Shown: in pieces, positions 1 through 6,339 of the stretch
Position numbering within the stretch: position 1 is the stretch's first letter
How the letters are laid out: every line of letters starts with the position of its first letter
NCBI RefSeq assembly: GCF_002811475.1
Contig: NZ_NPDL01000018.1
Span: forward strand, 1 to 7,944
Reading direction: 5' to 3'
Length of the DNA: 7,944 nucleotides
From: Leptospira hartskeerlii
GTDB lineage: Bacteria > Spirochaetota > Leptospiria > Leptospirales > Leptospiraceae
Translations under genes and position numbers: made by a program
Notes under the pieces: generated by a model
The model's input: only the letters and a program-made list of their open reading frames with translations
Told to the model about the DNA's origin: nothing
Databases searched by the model: none

Positions 1-118
1 TCCGAAGGACTTGGCGCGAGGCTTGCCACGCAAGACGAGTGACAAAGCGAAATGTGGCGAAGCCTGGAGCGAGGGTGCGAAGCAACCCGAAGCGGAACGC
101 CAGAGCCGATAGTTATGC
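1..118 (-). repeat. attC site A (left end missing), cassette 1
   Basis: This partial attC ends in the R'' box GTTATGC (112-118). Next to it is the L'' arm CGCCAGAGCC, which has one base more than the GGCTTGGCG/GGTTGGCG arms seen in related copies. Internal hairpins include GCTTGC..GCAAG (about 21-35) and GGGTGC-GAA-GCAACCC (about 73-89). It belongs to the same sub-family as site H: both carry the GTGACAAAGCGAAATGTGGCG stretch. The R' side lies outside the window. Confidence 0.85.
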
Positions 119-155
119 GACGTGGCATCTATAGTTAAACTTATAATCTAAAATC

Positions 156-476
156 TCACAAGTCGATTGGAGGTGGAAATAGTCCCATAAAACCACCATC
201 TTTCACTGTTTGTTCCCAATTATTCGTGACTGCGCCAATAAAATAATCATATTCTTGAAAATTCAATTCTAGTATCGGATCCAAGCTTTTTAGAAATTGA
301 ACTTGTTTATTAGTGACTTCAAAGCAAGCAATCATCGGCTCATTTTCTGGCTGATCCCATTGAATTTGAAACAAGCGTAAATCACTTTTGGGTAAATTCT
401 TTACATATACGAGTTCCTCTGTTCTTTTATCAAAGCACTCTAATTGTCGAATTAGCCATTCTGGTTCTTGAACCAT
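156..476 (-). CDS. Hypothetical protein, 106 aa (cassette 1)
   Basis: I do not recognise this family with confidence. The protein is soluble, with no signal peptide or membrane segment. It is acidic and rich in aromatic residues. It begins MVQEPEWLIRQLECFDKRTEELV, continues with a strand-like segment MIACFEVTNKQVQFLK, and ends with a proline-rich tail (LFPPPIDL). The N-terminal layout (xxRxLxxFDKxTxELV) recalls small uncharacterised or immunity-like proteins, but that is only an impression. An ATG at 476 is preferred over a TTG three bases upstream because the Shine-Dalgarno GAGGAAG lies about 7 nt before the ATG. The stop lies 37 bp from the R'' box of site A, as expected for a cassette gene reading into its attC. 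A 19-bp palindrome lies upstream (508-526). Confidence 0.75.
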   Translation of the reverse strand: MVQEPEWLIRQLECFDKRTEELVYVKNLPKSDLRLFQIQWDQPENEPMIACFEVTNKQVQFLKSLDPILELNFQEYDYFIGAVTNNWEQTVKDGGFMGLFPPPIDL

Positions 477-507
477 CAATTCTTCCTCAAAAGACGTTAA
501 CTGCTAA

Positions 508-526
508 AATTTATTAGTAATAAATT
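508..526. promoter_or_regulatory. 19-bp perfect palindrome upstream of the cassette 1 gene
   Basis: The element is AATTTATTA-G-TAATAAATT: two 9-nt arms with perfect complementarity around one base. It sits about 31 bp before the ATG at 476, inside the short leader between the cassette start and the Shine-Dalgarno. The position fits an operator or a small leader hairpin. It is AT-rich, so a chance origin is possible, but the arms have no mismatch. Confidence 0.4.
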
Positions 527-541
527 GATTTTTGCCATGTC

Positions 542-681
542 GCATAACGACCAAGCCTAGCCGACGTTTGCGATGGCACGAGTTTGCTCAAGCAAACGAA
601 GTGACAGAAGCAAATGTGCCGGAGGCCAAGCAAGGGTCGCGAAGCGATCCCGCAGCGCTGCGGCTGAGGCGAAAGTTATGC
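542..681 (-). repeat. attC site B, cassette 2
   Basis: This complete 140-bp attC has left box GCATAAC (542-548) and right box GTTATGC (675-681). The inner arms are GCCTAGCCG on the left and CGGCTGAGGC on the right; the right arm has one extra base, which marks it as L'' and sets minus-strand polarity. Inside are a hairpin GTTTGCT-CA-AGCAAAC, a second GGGTCGC-GAA-GCGATCCC, and a CCGCAGCGCTGCGG palindrome beside L''. The predicted crossover is 547/548. Confidence 0.93.
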
Positions 682-701
682 GCAGTGACCGAATATCCTT
701 A

Positions 702-1961
702 TCAGAGTTTTTCAAATGTTGCTATATAGTAATTAACACGATCTATACACTCAACAATTCGTTCTTCCGTCAACCGAACTACTCTACCATAATTTCCATG
801 AGCAATATGGCCTCTAATCAGATACAACTCGCGAAGCTCGTTATACGATCTCAAATCCACTATTCCAGTATCCAAAAGAACTCTTATTGCTCTTTCAATA
901 GGAAAAACAGCGCCTTGAAAAAGATTATTCTTCTCTGCATAATCCCTCAGAAGTTTCTCAAGCTTGATCCATAATAAAACATATTGATTTGTTAATATCT
1001 CAAATTCTTCTCCATAGCTAAAAGCCGCCGATACCGGAACCGATTTAAAAGAAATATCCAGTAATCCTTCAAAATATCGCTCTGCGTCCAGAATATAAAG
1101 TGATTTGGAAGTTGCAAGAAAGACAGATTCAATATAATGAAGATGTGGTTCCTTAGATTGTTTAAGCCAATCACCTTTAGAAGAATCGTAAGTCAGAAAG
1201 ATAGCATCTGTTGCTTCATTTCTCATGAATTCAAGGACCTCGTGAAAAATGATGAAATCACCATATGGATCATCGGGTTTTTTAAGAATATCCCCCATTC
1301 CAGGGAAAATATAATATGATTTTGATTTATTTAATTCTTTGCTAACGTGTGCATCATCCTTTAAATCTTTCTTTAAAGAATCAAATTCATCTTTTACGAC
1401 TTTTACATCATCCTCCTTTAAAACGTCAATTATTGAAAGACTAGAGTAAATCGTCAAATACTCATCCTGATGCTTTGCAGCTTTATGTTTTTTTACCGTC
1501 TCCGAGACTTTCTCTTGCAGAGAAGGAACTATTGCCTCAAAATCTTTTGACAATTTTTTAATTTTTTTCTCAATATCTTCATAATCAATTAAAATGGTTT
1601 TATTCTCATTTAAAAAAGATTTGACTGAATTTATACAATTCTTTTGAAAATTATCAATTAAGCTATTTGTTCCTTCTAAATAGAAGTAATCTACAACCTC
1701 TTCTCGATTTCTTAAGAATTCTTTCTGAATTTGTTTAGTTATAAATATTCTTTTAGAGTTATCTTTAATAAAACTGGAAAGTTTACTTCTCGCTTTAAAT
1801 GAAAGCCTATACATCTGGAGGAGAACATTTGCGTCTAAAATAATAGGGAAATCAACTGTATTCGAAAGAACGTTATCAATTCTGTTAAAGTATTGATCTA
1901 GGCTCTTTTTATAATCTATAATGTTACTCTTTCCTAAAAGCTGAAGAAATGTCTGTTTCAT
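702..1961 (-). CDS. PIN-like nuclease with C-terminal HEPN-like domain (419 aa)
   Basis: This is a probable RNase-type effector. The N-terminal half matches the PIN_8/DUF4935-type PIN-like pattern: PIILDANVLL (Asp43), QKEFLRNR (Glu81), then a long Lys-rich coiled-coil insert (about 100-215), then PYGDFIIFHE (Asp235) and IFLTYDSSKGDW (Asp259, Asp264). These supply the acidic residues expected for Mg-dependent cleavage. After a linker, a helical C-terminal domain (about 320-419) contains RGHIAH (Arg383-x4-His388), the R-x4-H signature of HEPN RNases. The family match is recognised by eye. The PIN-HEPN combination suggests an RNA-targeting toxin or antiphage role, which is inference. The stop lies 20 bp from the R'' box of its attC. 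The leader has a TATAAT on the minus strand near 1980-1986 but only a weak Shine-Dalgarno. There is no signal peptide or membrane segment, so it should be cytoplasmic. Confidence 0.85.
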   Translation of the reverse strand: MKQTFLQLLGKSNIIDYKKSLDQYFNRIDNVLSNTVDFPIILDANVLLQMYRLSFKARSKLSSFIKDNSKRIFITKQIQKEFLRNREEVVDYFYLEGTNSLIDNFQKNCINSVKSFLNENKTILIDYEDIEKKIKKLSKDFEAIVPSLQEKVSETVKKHKAAKHQDEYLTIYSSLSIIDVLKEDDVKVVKDEFDSLKKDLKDDAHVSKELNKSKSYYIFPGMGDILKKPDDPYGDFIIFHEVLEFMRNEATDAIFLTYDSSKGDWLKQSKEPHLHYIESVFLATSKSLYILDAERYFEGLLDISFKSVPVSAAFSYGEEFEILTNQYVLLWIKLEKLLRDYAEKNNLFQGAVFPIERAIRVLLDTGIVDLRSYNELRELYLIRGHIAHGNYGRVVRLTEERIVECIDRVNYYIATFEKL

Positions 1962-2002
1962 AATATTAATTCTTATTTGATTATAAATTCATTGGTCATT
2001 GC

Positions 2003-2143
2003 GCATAACGACCAAGCCTAGCCGACGTTTGCAACGGCACGAGTTTGCTCAAGCAAACGAAGTGACGGAAGCAAATGTGCCGGAGGCCGGAGCGAGAGTT
2101 GCGTAGCAAGCTCGAAGCGTAGCGGCTGAGGCGAAAGTTAAGC
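2003..2143 (-). repeat. attC site C, cassette 3
   Basis: This complete 141-bp site has left box GCATAAC (2003-2009) and right box GTTAAGC (2137-2143). The two boxes of this site do not fully match each other. The right box instead matches the left box of site D (GCTTAAC), as expected when R' is contributed by the neighbouring cassette. The inner arms are GCCTAGCCG and CGGCTGAGGC. The internal hairpin GAGTTGC-GTA-GCAAGCTC replaces the GGGTCGC/GCGATCCC of site B with paired changes. The predicted crossover is 2008/2009. Confidence 0.93.
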
Positions 2144-2166
2144 GCCGTTAAGTAATATCAAGACAA

Positions 2167-2907
2167 CTATCTCACCTTGATAATAGCTTTGTTCATTTGA
2201 AGAAAGATATTATCCAAGTCTTTAGAAGATAATAGATTATATGCAATTTCAATTGCATTCACAGTAAGTGAAAGATCTTCCGCATGAGTAAAGAAATGGT
2301 CAAAAACAAGAATCTTTTTATAGTCTTTCAATCTATAAGCTTCTTTGTAATTATTTAATTGAACTATTGCATTTGCCATTACGTCTTTTAGATGTCTAGC
2401 AAGTTTTTCAGGAGAAGGATATTCAAATCCAGAATATATTACCGTCAGCCGAGGAGCACCCTCTGAATTACGGTCAATACGGTAGCCGTAATCCCCTGAA
2501 AATCCATAATCATTTTTCTCGCGAATATCTTTAGATATATTTTGAATTAATGACTCATACTCTTTCCCTCTGGATTTTAGGGCTTTCGAATTATTTATCG
2601 AAACCAGAATATTATCTGTTAAATTGCCTAATTTATTCTCAACTTCCCTTTTAATTTTAGATAGTATGTCATGTCGAAGAGATCCTATTTTCTGCATATA
2701 CGAAGGATCTTCAGTAACTTTCTTAATCTCAACGATACTCAGCAGGTCTCTAACTAAAAAATCTGGAGTTTGAAAATCGGTCTCAGGAATTCTTTCTATA
2801 TTAATTATTTCAAATTCGCCAAAGTCATCAGCAATGAATTCAACAAATTCAGAAATTACATGGTTTTCCCGATCATCGTCCGATTGAGAGCTAAAATTTA
2901 TTTTCAT
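2167..2907 (-). CDS. Probable PD-(D/E)XK-superfamily nuclease (246 aa)
   Basis: No named family is recognised. The N-terminal 65 residues fit a PD-(D/E)XK endonuclease core: an early acidic helix (ENHVISEFVEFIADDFGE, with Glu20), then TPDF (Pro48-Asp49), then a hydrophobic strand ending in VEIKKV (Glu60-x-Lys62). The spacing between Asp49 and the ExK motif (11 residues) is typical. The rest is mixed alpha/beta, with a Lys-rich helix (about 72-95), a basic segment YGYRIDRNSEGAPRLTVIYSG, and a strand KKILVFDHFF. There is no signal peptide or membrane segment. It probably acts on nucleic acid, perhaps as a standalone defence nuclease; other superfamily roles are possible. The leader is very short: the ATG lies only 28 bp from the cassette boundary, with no clear Shine-Dalgarno, so transcription may start in the neighbouring attC or the message may be nearly leaderless. 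The stop is TAG at 2167-2169. Confidence 0.78.
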   Translation of the reverse strand: MKINFSSQSDDDRENHVISEFVEFIADDFGEFEIINIERIPETDFQTPDFLVRDLLSIVEIKKVTEDPSYMQKIGSLRHDILSKIKREVENKLGNLTDNILVSINNSKALKSRGKEYESLIQNISKDIREKNDYGFSGDYGYRIDRNSEGAPRLTVIYSGFEYPSPEKLARHLKDVMANAIVQLNNYKEAYRLKDYKKILVFDHFFTHAEDLSLTVNAIEIAYNLLSSKDLDNIFLQMNKAIIKVR

Positions 2908-2929
2908 TTGATAATTGTTACTTAATGGC

Positions 2930-3069
2930 GCTTAACGACCAAGCCTAGCCGACGTTTGCGATGGCACGAGTTTGCTCATGCAAACGAAGTGACAGAAGCA
3001 AATGTGCCGGAGGCCAAGCAAGGGTCGCGTAGCGATCCCGCAGCGCTGCGGCTGAGGCGAAAGTTAGGC
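2930..3069 (-). repeat. attC site D, cassette 4
   Basis: This complete 140-bp site has left box GCTTAAC (2930-2936) and right box GTTAGGC (3063-3069). The inner arms are GCCTAGCCG and CGGCTGAGGC, with the extra base on the right. The body is nearly identical to site B, including the GTTTGCT-CA-TGCAAAC and GGGTCGC-GTA-GCGATCCC hairpins. The two R boxes do not match each other, but each matches the facing box of its neighbour (left with site C, right with site E). The predicted crossover is 2935/2936. Confidence 0.93.
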
Positions 3070-3367
3070 AGCAGTATCGCTCCTAACACGATGCACCCAA
3101 ACCCTAATCTATAAAATCATCTACTAGCGAAAAAGTCAATTAGTGACTAATTCACTTTCACAATATAAGGTAGCGAACCCTTTTCGTTTCTTTTAATATC
3201 AAGGTTACTATAAATCAGAAGAAACCAAACATTATCAGAATTCTTTAGTCTACTATATAAGGCAAGAAAAGGGTGAAAAGCGGTCGAACCTTAAGTGGAT
3301 CCTGATTCGGCTCTAAGGTAAAATTCAAAACTTATATTATAAAAAATAAAAGAAATCGCGATATTGC
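3070..3367. other. Cassette 4 cargo: about 300 bp with no apparent gene
   Basis: I found no ATG- or GTG-initiated frame beyond about 20 codons on either strand by eye, although both cassette ends are intact. The stretch holds a 15-bp perfect palindrome AATTAGT-G-ACTAATT (3138-3152). It also holds a 9-bp inverted repeat ACCCTTTTC (3177-3185) and GAAAAGGGT (3266-3274), about 80 bp apart. Gene-less cassettes are known in large arrays. Candidate contents are a small RNA, a promoter for neighbours or a decayed gene, and nothing here decides between them. Confidence 0.6.
3138..3152. promoter_or_regulatory. 15-bp palindrome in the gene-less cassette
   Basis: AATTAGT-G-ACTAATT has perfect 7-nt arms around one base, which is the form of a dimer-binding operator. 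No adjacent gene start is evident. Its role is unknown. Confidence 0.3.
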
Positions 3368-3506
3368 GCCTAACGACCAAGCCTAGCCGACGTTTGCAAT
3401 GGCACGAGCTTGCCAAAGCAAGCGCAGTGACAGAAGCAAATGTGCCGGAGGCCGGAGCGAGGGTGCGAAGCAGCCCGAAGCGCAGCGGCTGAGGCGATAG
3501 TTATAC
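3368..3506 (-). repeat. attC site E, cassette 5
   Basis: This complete 139-bp site has left box GCCTAAC (3368-3374) and right box GTTATAC (3500-3506). The inner arms are GCCTAGCCG and CGGCTGAGGC, with the extra base on the right. The first hairpin is GCTTGCC-AA-AGCAAGC, where other copies have GTTTGC/GCAAAC, which is a paired substitution. The second hairpin is of the GGGTGC-GAA-GCAGCCC type. The predicted crossover is 3373/3374. Confidence 0.92.
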
Positions 3507-3519
3507 GCCGTGCATAATT

Positions 3520-3756
3520 TTAATATTTGATATATTTTGCGTCCTTAATACTTCCCTTCAACTTATCTTTGAATTCTTCAATCTCTTCTTCTGATAATTC
3601 GAAAGTAATATTTTTGAGCTCATTAATATCGATTTTGATTCTTACTGCACCCAATTTTTTTAAAGTGCTTTTGGCCTTATCTCTTTTGATTATTTCAACT
3701 TCAGAATATTTGTCATTATCAGCAGGATGAACTATTACTTTTTTAATGTATTTCAT
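3520..3756 (-). CDS. Small charged hypothetical protein, 78 aa, coupled to the TM-GAF gene
   Basis: The family is not recognised. The protein starts MKYIKKVIVHPADNDKYSEVEIIKRDK and is dominated by Lys, Glu, Asp and Ile. A predicted basic strand region (residues 1-45) is followed by an amphipathic helix LSEEEIEEFKDKLKGSIKDAK. There is no signal peptide or membrane segment. Its ATG overlaps the TAA of the upstream gene as TAATG. A GGAG lies 7 nt before it, inside the end of the upstream gene, which favours this start over an ATG at 3762 where the GGAG would be only 1 nt away. The overlap implies translational coupling, so it is probably a partner, regulator or neutraliser of the membrane GAF protein. 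The stop lies 13 bp from the R'' box. Confidence 0.78.
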   Translation of the reverse strand: MKYIKKVIVHPADNDKYSEVEIIKRDKAKSTLKKLGAVRIKIDINELKNITFELSEEEIEEFKDKLKGSIKDAKYIKY

Positions 3757-4517
3757 TACCATACTCCATTCCTGAATTTTTCTAATATTAAAGATAGGCG
3801 AACAACATGTTTTGCTAGTATATCCACAATATCATCCCTATCAAATAAGGTTCTGTCGATCGTAAAACTGCTATCTAAACTTAAAATACCAAAGACACAT
3901 TTATTATCTGTCTTAGACCAAATTGGAATGCTAATCACTGAGCCGATTTTGCTAACAAATGGTCTCACTCTAGACTTAAGACTCTTAACTGGTCTTCGGA
4001 AGGTATTATCCTTTTTGTCATAAATACAAATTCTGCTATTATCCCAAGCAGAACCACATGTACCTTCTGATTTTGACCAAAGGTAATCGAGTTCATCTTC
4101 GCTATAATGAATCTTTTCTATAGAAGAACCGAAATAGTAAATCTTCATGCCTGTGAAAAAGAAATATTTCCTTTTTTTAAGCATTATATTTACACGAAAG
4201 GTGGGAGAAGCTCCGTTCGAAATTTCCGCGACTTTAGTCGAATATTCTTTTACAATATCTGTAAATATAGCACCAATGATATTCGTAAACTCATCTACTT
4301 TATCATTCTTTTCGGGAAATTCGATAAGCGAGAAAGTCTGACGAATAATAAAAATGCTAACTATTGCAATTATAAAAATAATCTCATGCTTGGTTACGAA
4401 ATTTGGGATATCATTCCCGAAGTATGTTTTTGTAGATTCTAAATTTGCTGCTCTAACTAATGGCAACCCACTGAATATCAATGAGTCGATAATTAAATCT
4501 GTTATTTTCTTTTTCAT
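3756..4517 (-). CDS. Membrane-anchored GAF-like sensor protein (253 aa)
   Basis: Residues 5-24 form a moderately hydrophobic segment, possibly a first membrane helix or uncleaved signal. Residues 45-59 (EIIFIIAIVSIFIIR) are a clear membrane helix. A short acidic linker follows, then a cytoplasmic domain (about 75-253) with GAF-like features: GTCGSAW at 152-158, SVISIPIW at 193-200, and the closing strand FGILSLDS at 209-216, followed by a helix. GAF domains bind small ligands or mediate dimerisation. No kinase, cyclase or other output domain follows, so the output may lie in the membrane helices or in the coupled 78-aa protein. The domain call is from the motif pattern only. The start is preceded by no clear Shine-Dalgarno and lies inside a 14-bp palindrome. 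The ATG is 24 bp from the cassette edge. Confidence 0.8.
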   Translation of the reverse strand: MKKKITDLIIDSLIFSGLPLVRAANLESTKTYFGNDIPNFVTKHEIIFIIAIVSIFIIRQTFSLIEFPEKNDKVDEFTNIIGAIFTDIVKEYSTKVAEISNGASPTFRVNIMLKKRKYFFFTGMKIYYFGSSIEKIHYSEDELDYLWSKSEGTCGSAWDNSRICIYDKKDNTFRRPVKSLKSRVRPFVSKIGSVISIPIWSKTDNKCVFGILSLDSSFTIDRTLFDRDDIVDILAKHVVRLSLILEKFRNGVW

Positions 4518-4528
4518 AAATATTTATG
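4515..4528. promoter_or_regulatory. 14-bp palindrome covering the start codon of the TM-GAF gene
   Basis: CATAAATATTTATG is a perfect palindrome whose left end is the complement of the ATG start codon of the membrane GAF gene. It also adjoins the end-complementarity region of cassette 5. It could be an operator or simply an AT-rich coincidence. Confidence 0.25.
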
Positions 4529-4534
4529 CATGGC

Positions 4535-4674
4535 GCCTAACGAACAAGGTGTTCCGACGTTTACGACGGCGCGAGTTTGCTCTGCAAACGAAGTGACGGA
4601 AGTAAATGTGGCGTAGCCCGAGCGAGAGTCGCGCTAGCGATCTCGAAGCGCTGCGGAAGCACCGATAGTTATGC
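4535..4674 (-). repeat. attC site F (divergent inner arms), cassette 6
   Basis: This complete 140-bp site has left box GCCTAAC (4535-4541) and right box GTTATGC (4668-4674). The inner arms differ from all other copies (GGTGTTCCG left, CGGAAGCACC right) yet still pair, with one extra base on the right. The internal hairpins are GTTTGC-TCT-GCAAAC and GAGTCGC-GCTA-GCGATCTC. The CGCTGCGG sequence beside L'' is shared with site B. The predicted crossover is 4540/4541. Confidence 0.92.
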
Positions 4675-4687
4675 GAAGTGCGGACTT

Positions 4688-5314
4688 TTAGCGCTTCGAA
4701 AACCCTGACACAATCTCATTACCAAAGTTCTCGACCAAAGGTGTATTAGGTGTTGCTACTACAATTTTATTCTCCCAACGATAAAAACAAACAGTTGAGT
4801 CAGAAAGACAAATCATACCATCTACAAATGTTACTTTACCGTTTATTTTCGAAGTCGTGCAGCCACCATCATCTCCTCCGTCGAAAAGAAGCCCGTGATA
4901 AGAACCAGAAGCTATTATTTGAATATACGAACGTTTTCCATTACAGACCCAATCACCATACCAAATTCCAGAGAAATCTTGAAGCTCGTTTGCGTTTTTC
5001 GATAATGAGTTAATCTGAGATAAATAACCATCAAATATCCAGCCTTCGTGCCAGGTATATTTAACTTTAAGCCAATTTCCTGAAATTCCATTAATAAGCT
5101 CACTAGGCTGCTTCGATTTTTCTTTAACAGCTACAATCTTGCCTGCTGGAATCAAGATTATAGCTTCAGATTGCACATTAGGTTCTGATCTCAAATTAAG
5201 CCCTTTAGCAGCTGTGATAAATCTATATTCAATCTCAATTAGTGGAGGATTCTTCGTTGTTATGCACCCAATAGAAATTAGAATAGCAGTGAAACTATAG
5301 AAGAAATATTTCAT
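4688..5314 (-). CDS. SH3-domain lipoprotein (208 aa)
   Basis: This is a probable surface or periplasmic lipoprotein. The N-terminus MKYFFYSFTAILISIGC is a lipoprotein signal peptide with lipobox ISIG and Cys17 as the lipidated residue, in the relaxed style of spirochaetes. Residues about 32-100 form a bacterial SH3 (SH3b) domain: FITAAKGLNLRSEPNVQSEAI, then IPAGKIVAVKEK, GNWLKVKYT and HEGWIFDGYL. Such domains often bind cell-wall peptides. A C-terminal beta-rich domain (about 115-205) starts FSGIWYGDWVCNG and contains four Cys residues (in VCNG, GGCTTS, MICLS and VCFY) that may form disulfides; I do not recognise it. The Shine-Dalgarno AAAGGA lies 8 nt before the ATG, supporting this start over an out-of-frame ATG 4 bp upstream. 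It is the only gene of cassette 6, and its stop lies 13 bp from R''. Confidence 0.88.
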   Translation of the reverse strand: MKYFFYSFTAILISIGCITTKNPPLIEIEYRFITAAKGLNLRSEPNVQSEAIILIPAGKIVAVKEKSKQPSELINGISGNWLKVKYTWHEGWIFDGYLSQINSLSKNANELQDFSGIWYGDWVCNGKRSYIQIIASGSYHGLLFDGGDDGGCTTSKINGKVTFVDGMICLSDSTVCFYRWENKIVVATPNTPLVENFGNEIVSGFSKR

Positions 5315-5366
5315 TCATGTTTTCCTTTGAAAGTTCGTAACCACTGATAAATTTTGTCCGCATTTC

Positions 5367-5508
5367 GTATAACGACCAAGCCTAGCCGACGTTTGCGATG
5401 GCACGAGTTTGCTCATGCAAACGAAGTGACAGAAGCAAATGTGCCGCAAGGCCGGAGCGAGGGTTGCGGAGCAAGCCCGAAGCGTAGCGGCTGAGGCGAT
5501 AGTTATGC
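5367..5508 (-). repeat. attC site G, cassette 7
   Basis: This complete 142-bp site has left box GTATAAC (5367-5373) and right box GTTATGC (5502-5508). The inner arms are GCCTAGCCG and CGGCTGAGGC, with the extra base on the right. The internal hairpins are GTTTGCT-CA-TGCAAAC and GGGTTGC-GGA-GCAAGCCC. The predicted crossover is 5372/5373. Confidence 0.93.
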
Positions 5509-5531
5509 GAAGTAAACCATGTATAAAGATA

Positions 5532-5888
5532 TTATCTTGGCGCGAAAAAGATAATCATTACTCCAAATAAAGCAATAGCTGAACCAATTAGATCAAATTT
5601 ATTCGGTATAAAATTATCAAATTTCCAAGCCCAAACGAGTGACATTACTATAAAAATCCCACCGTATGTAGCATAGGTTCTTGCAAAATTGGCAGGCTGC
5701 CAAGTCGCAACTAAACCGTAAAAGCCTAAGATTATAAATCCAAGTATGCCAACACCTATTGATTTATTTTCACGGATCCAAAGCCAAACTAGATAACCGC
5801 CCCCGATTTCACATAGGCCGGCTAATATGAAAATAAGAGTAGGTTTTAAGTATAATAGAAATATTTCAGAATTTAACAATTTAAGCAT
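5532..5888 (-). CDS. YnfA/UPF0060-family membrane protein (118 aa)
   Basis: This is a small inner-membrane protein with four predicted helices (about 13-31, 42-60, 68-87 and 98-116). It belongs to the YnfA (UPF0060) family of the drug/metabolite transporter superfamily. Recognised family features are GLCEIGGGYLVWLW near the N-terminus, the LQPAxxxRxYAxYGG-like segment (here WQPANFARTYATYGG), and the terminal GAxIALxGxxII pattern (here GSAIALFGVMIIFFAPR). The length is slightly above the usual 108 or so because of an N-terminal extension. Family members have been linked to small-molecule efflux, but the substrate is not established. The start codon lies inside the end of merR (16-bp overlap), so the two are co-transcribed and probably co-translated, implying a role in the metal or toxicant response. 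The stop is 24 bp from R''. Confidence 0.92.
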   Translation of the reverse strand: MLKLLNSEIFLLYLKPTLIFILAGLCEIGGGYLVWLWIRENKSIGVGILGFIILGFYGLVATWQPANFARTYATYGGIFIVMSLVWAWKFDNFIPNKFDLIGSAIALFGVMIIFFAPR

Positions 5889-6265
5889 GTGGGTTTTTTA
5901 TCTATAAAACTACAATTTGGTGTACAAGCTGAATCGACTTTAATCAAATCATCTTTCAATTTTAAAAGTGCATGAATTTGTTCATCAATAATTTCTATAT
6001 TTTTGTTAATAGACTTAGAAAGGTCATTACAATCAAGGAGGTTCGGTTTACCTATTTTGGTTAAATTTCGAATTTCAGATAGAGAAAAGTTTAATTTTCT
6101 CAGTGTCAGAATTAGCTGGAGTTGTTCTAAGACATCAGATGAATATTCTTTATAATTGTTACCTCTCCGAACGATAAGACAGTTTTTAAACAGACCTTCT
6201 TTCTCATAGAATCGAATTGTATCTCTCGAAATTCCAGTTTTTTTAACAATTTCACCGATTAACAT
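5873..6265 (-). CDS. merR: MerR-family metal-responsive regulator (130 aa)
   Basis: This is a dimeric DNA-binding metal sensor. Residues 1-26 (MLIGEIVKKTGISRDTIRFYEKEGLF) are the canonical MerR winged-helix start, and a coiled-coil dimerisation helix spans about 80-112. Metal-ligand candidates are Cys79, Cys114, Cys118, Cys127 and Cys130. The 35-residue gap between the first two equals that between Cys82 and Cys117 of Tn501 MerR and between Cys79 and Cys114 of ZntR. This supports sensing of Hg(II), or Zn/Cd/Pb, rather than an organic ligand. The ATG at 6265 is chosen because it starts exactly at the family N-terminus; the open frame continues upstream, but that stretch has no homology and crosses the divergent promoter. 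It should repress or activate the divergent promoter at 6282-6313. It overlaps the YnfA-like gene. Confidence 0.92.
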   Translation of the reverse strand: MLIGEIVKKTGISRDTIRFYEKEGLFKNCLIVRRGNNYKEYSSDVLEQLQLILTLRKLNFSLSEIRNLTKIGKPNLLDCNDLSKSINKNIEIIDEQIHALLKLKDDLIKVDSACTPNCSFIDKKPTCLNC

Positions 6266-6281
6266 TTTTTCGAAACCCCTA

Positions 6282-6313
6282 TTGACAATAGAGTTAACTC
6301 CACGGTTTAGACT
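6282..6313 (+). promoter_or_regulatory. MerR-type promoter/operator for the MerF-like gene
   Basis: A -35 TTGACA (6282-6287) and a -10 TAGACT (6308-6313) are separated by 20 bp, longer than the normal 17 bp, as in promoters activated by MerR-family proteins through DNA untwisting. Centred between them is the perfect palindrome GAGTTAACTC (6291-6300), with the GTTAAC core also seen in some MerR-family operators. It lies in the merR/merF intergenic gap, just upstream of the merR start, so one site could control both directions. Confidence 0.8.
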
Positions 6314-6339
6314 GATAAAAAATGAAACAGAGGTATAGA

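Noticed and set aside
532..974. Plus-strand open frames of 65 and 133 codons running through attC site B and into the end of the PIN-HEPN gene
   Set aside because: They translate the structured attC repeat and the antisense of a convincing gene; the same repeat opens similar frames in other copies.
2003..3069. Insertion sequences, suggested by inverted repeats flanking each gene unit
   Set aside because: No transposase and no target-site duplications; the inverted ends are explained by the R''/R' pairing of circular cassettes.
3757..3762. Earlier ATG for the 78-aa protein
   Set aside because: The GGAG would be only 1 nt away; the ATG overlapping the stop of the upstream gene has it at 7 nt.
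4354..4596. Plus-strand 80-codon frame over the start of the membrane GAF gene and attC site F
   Set aside because: Antisense shadow of a supported gene continuing into the repeat; no initiation signal.
6322..6339. Upstream ATG for the MerF-like protein (93 aa)
   Set aside because: It lies about at the predicted transcription start and has no ribosome-binding site, while the ATG at 6340 has AGAGG at good spacing.
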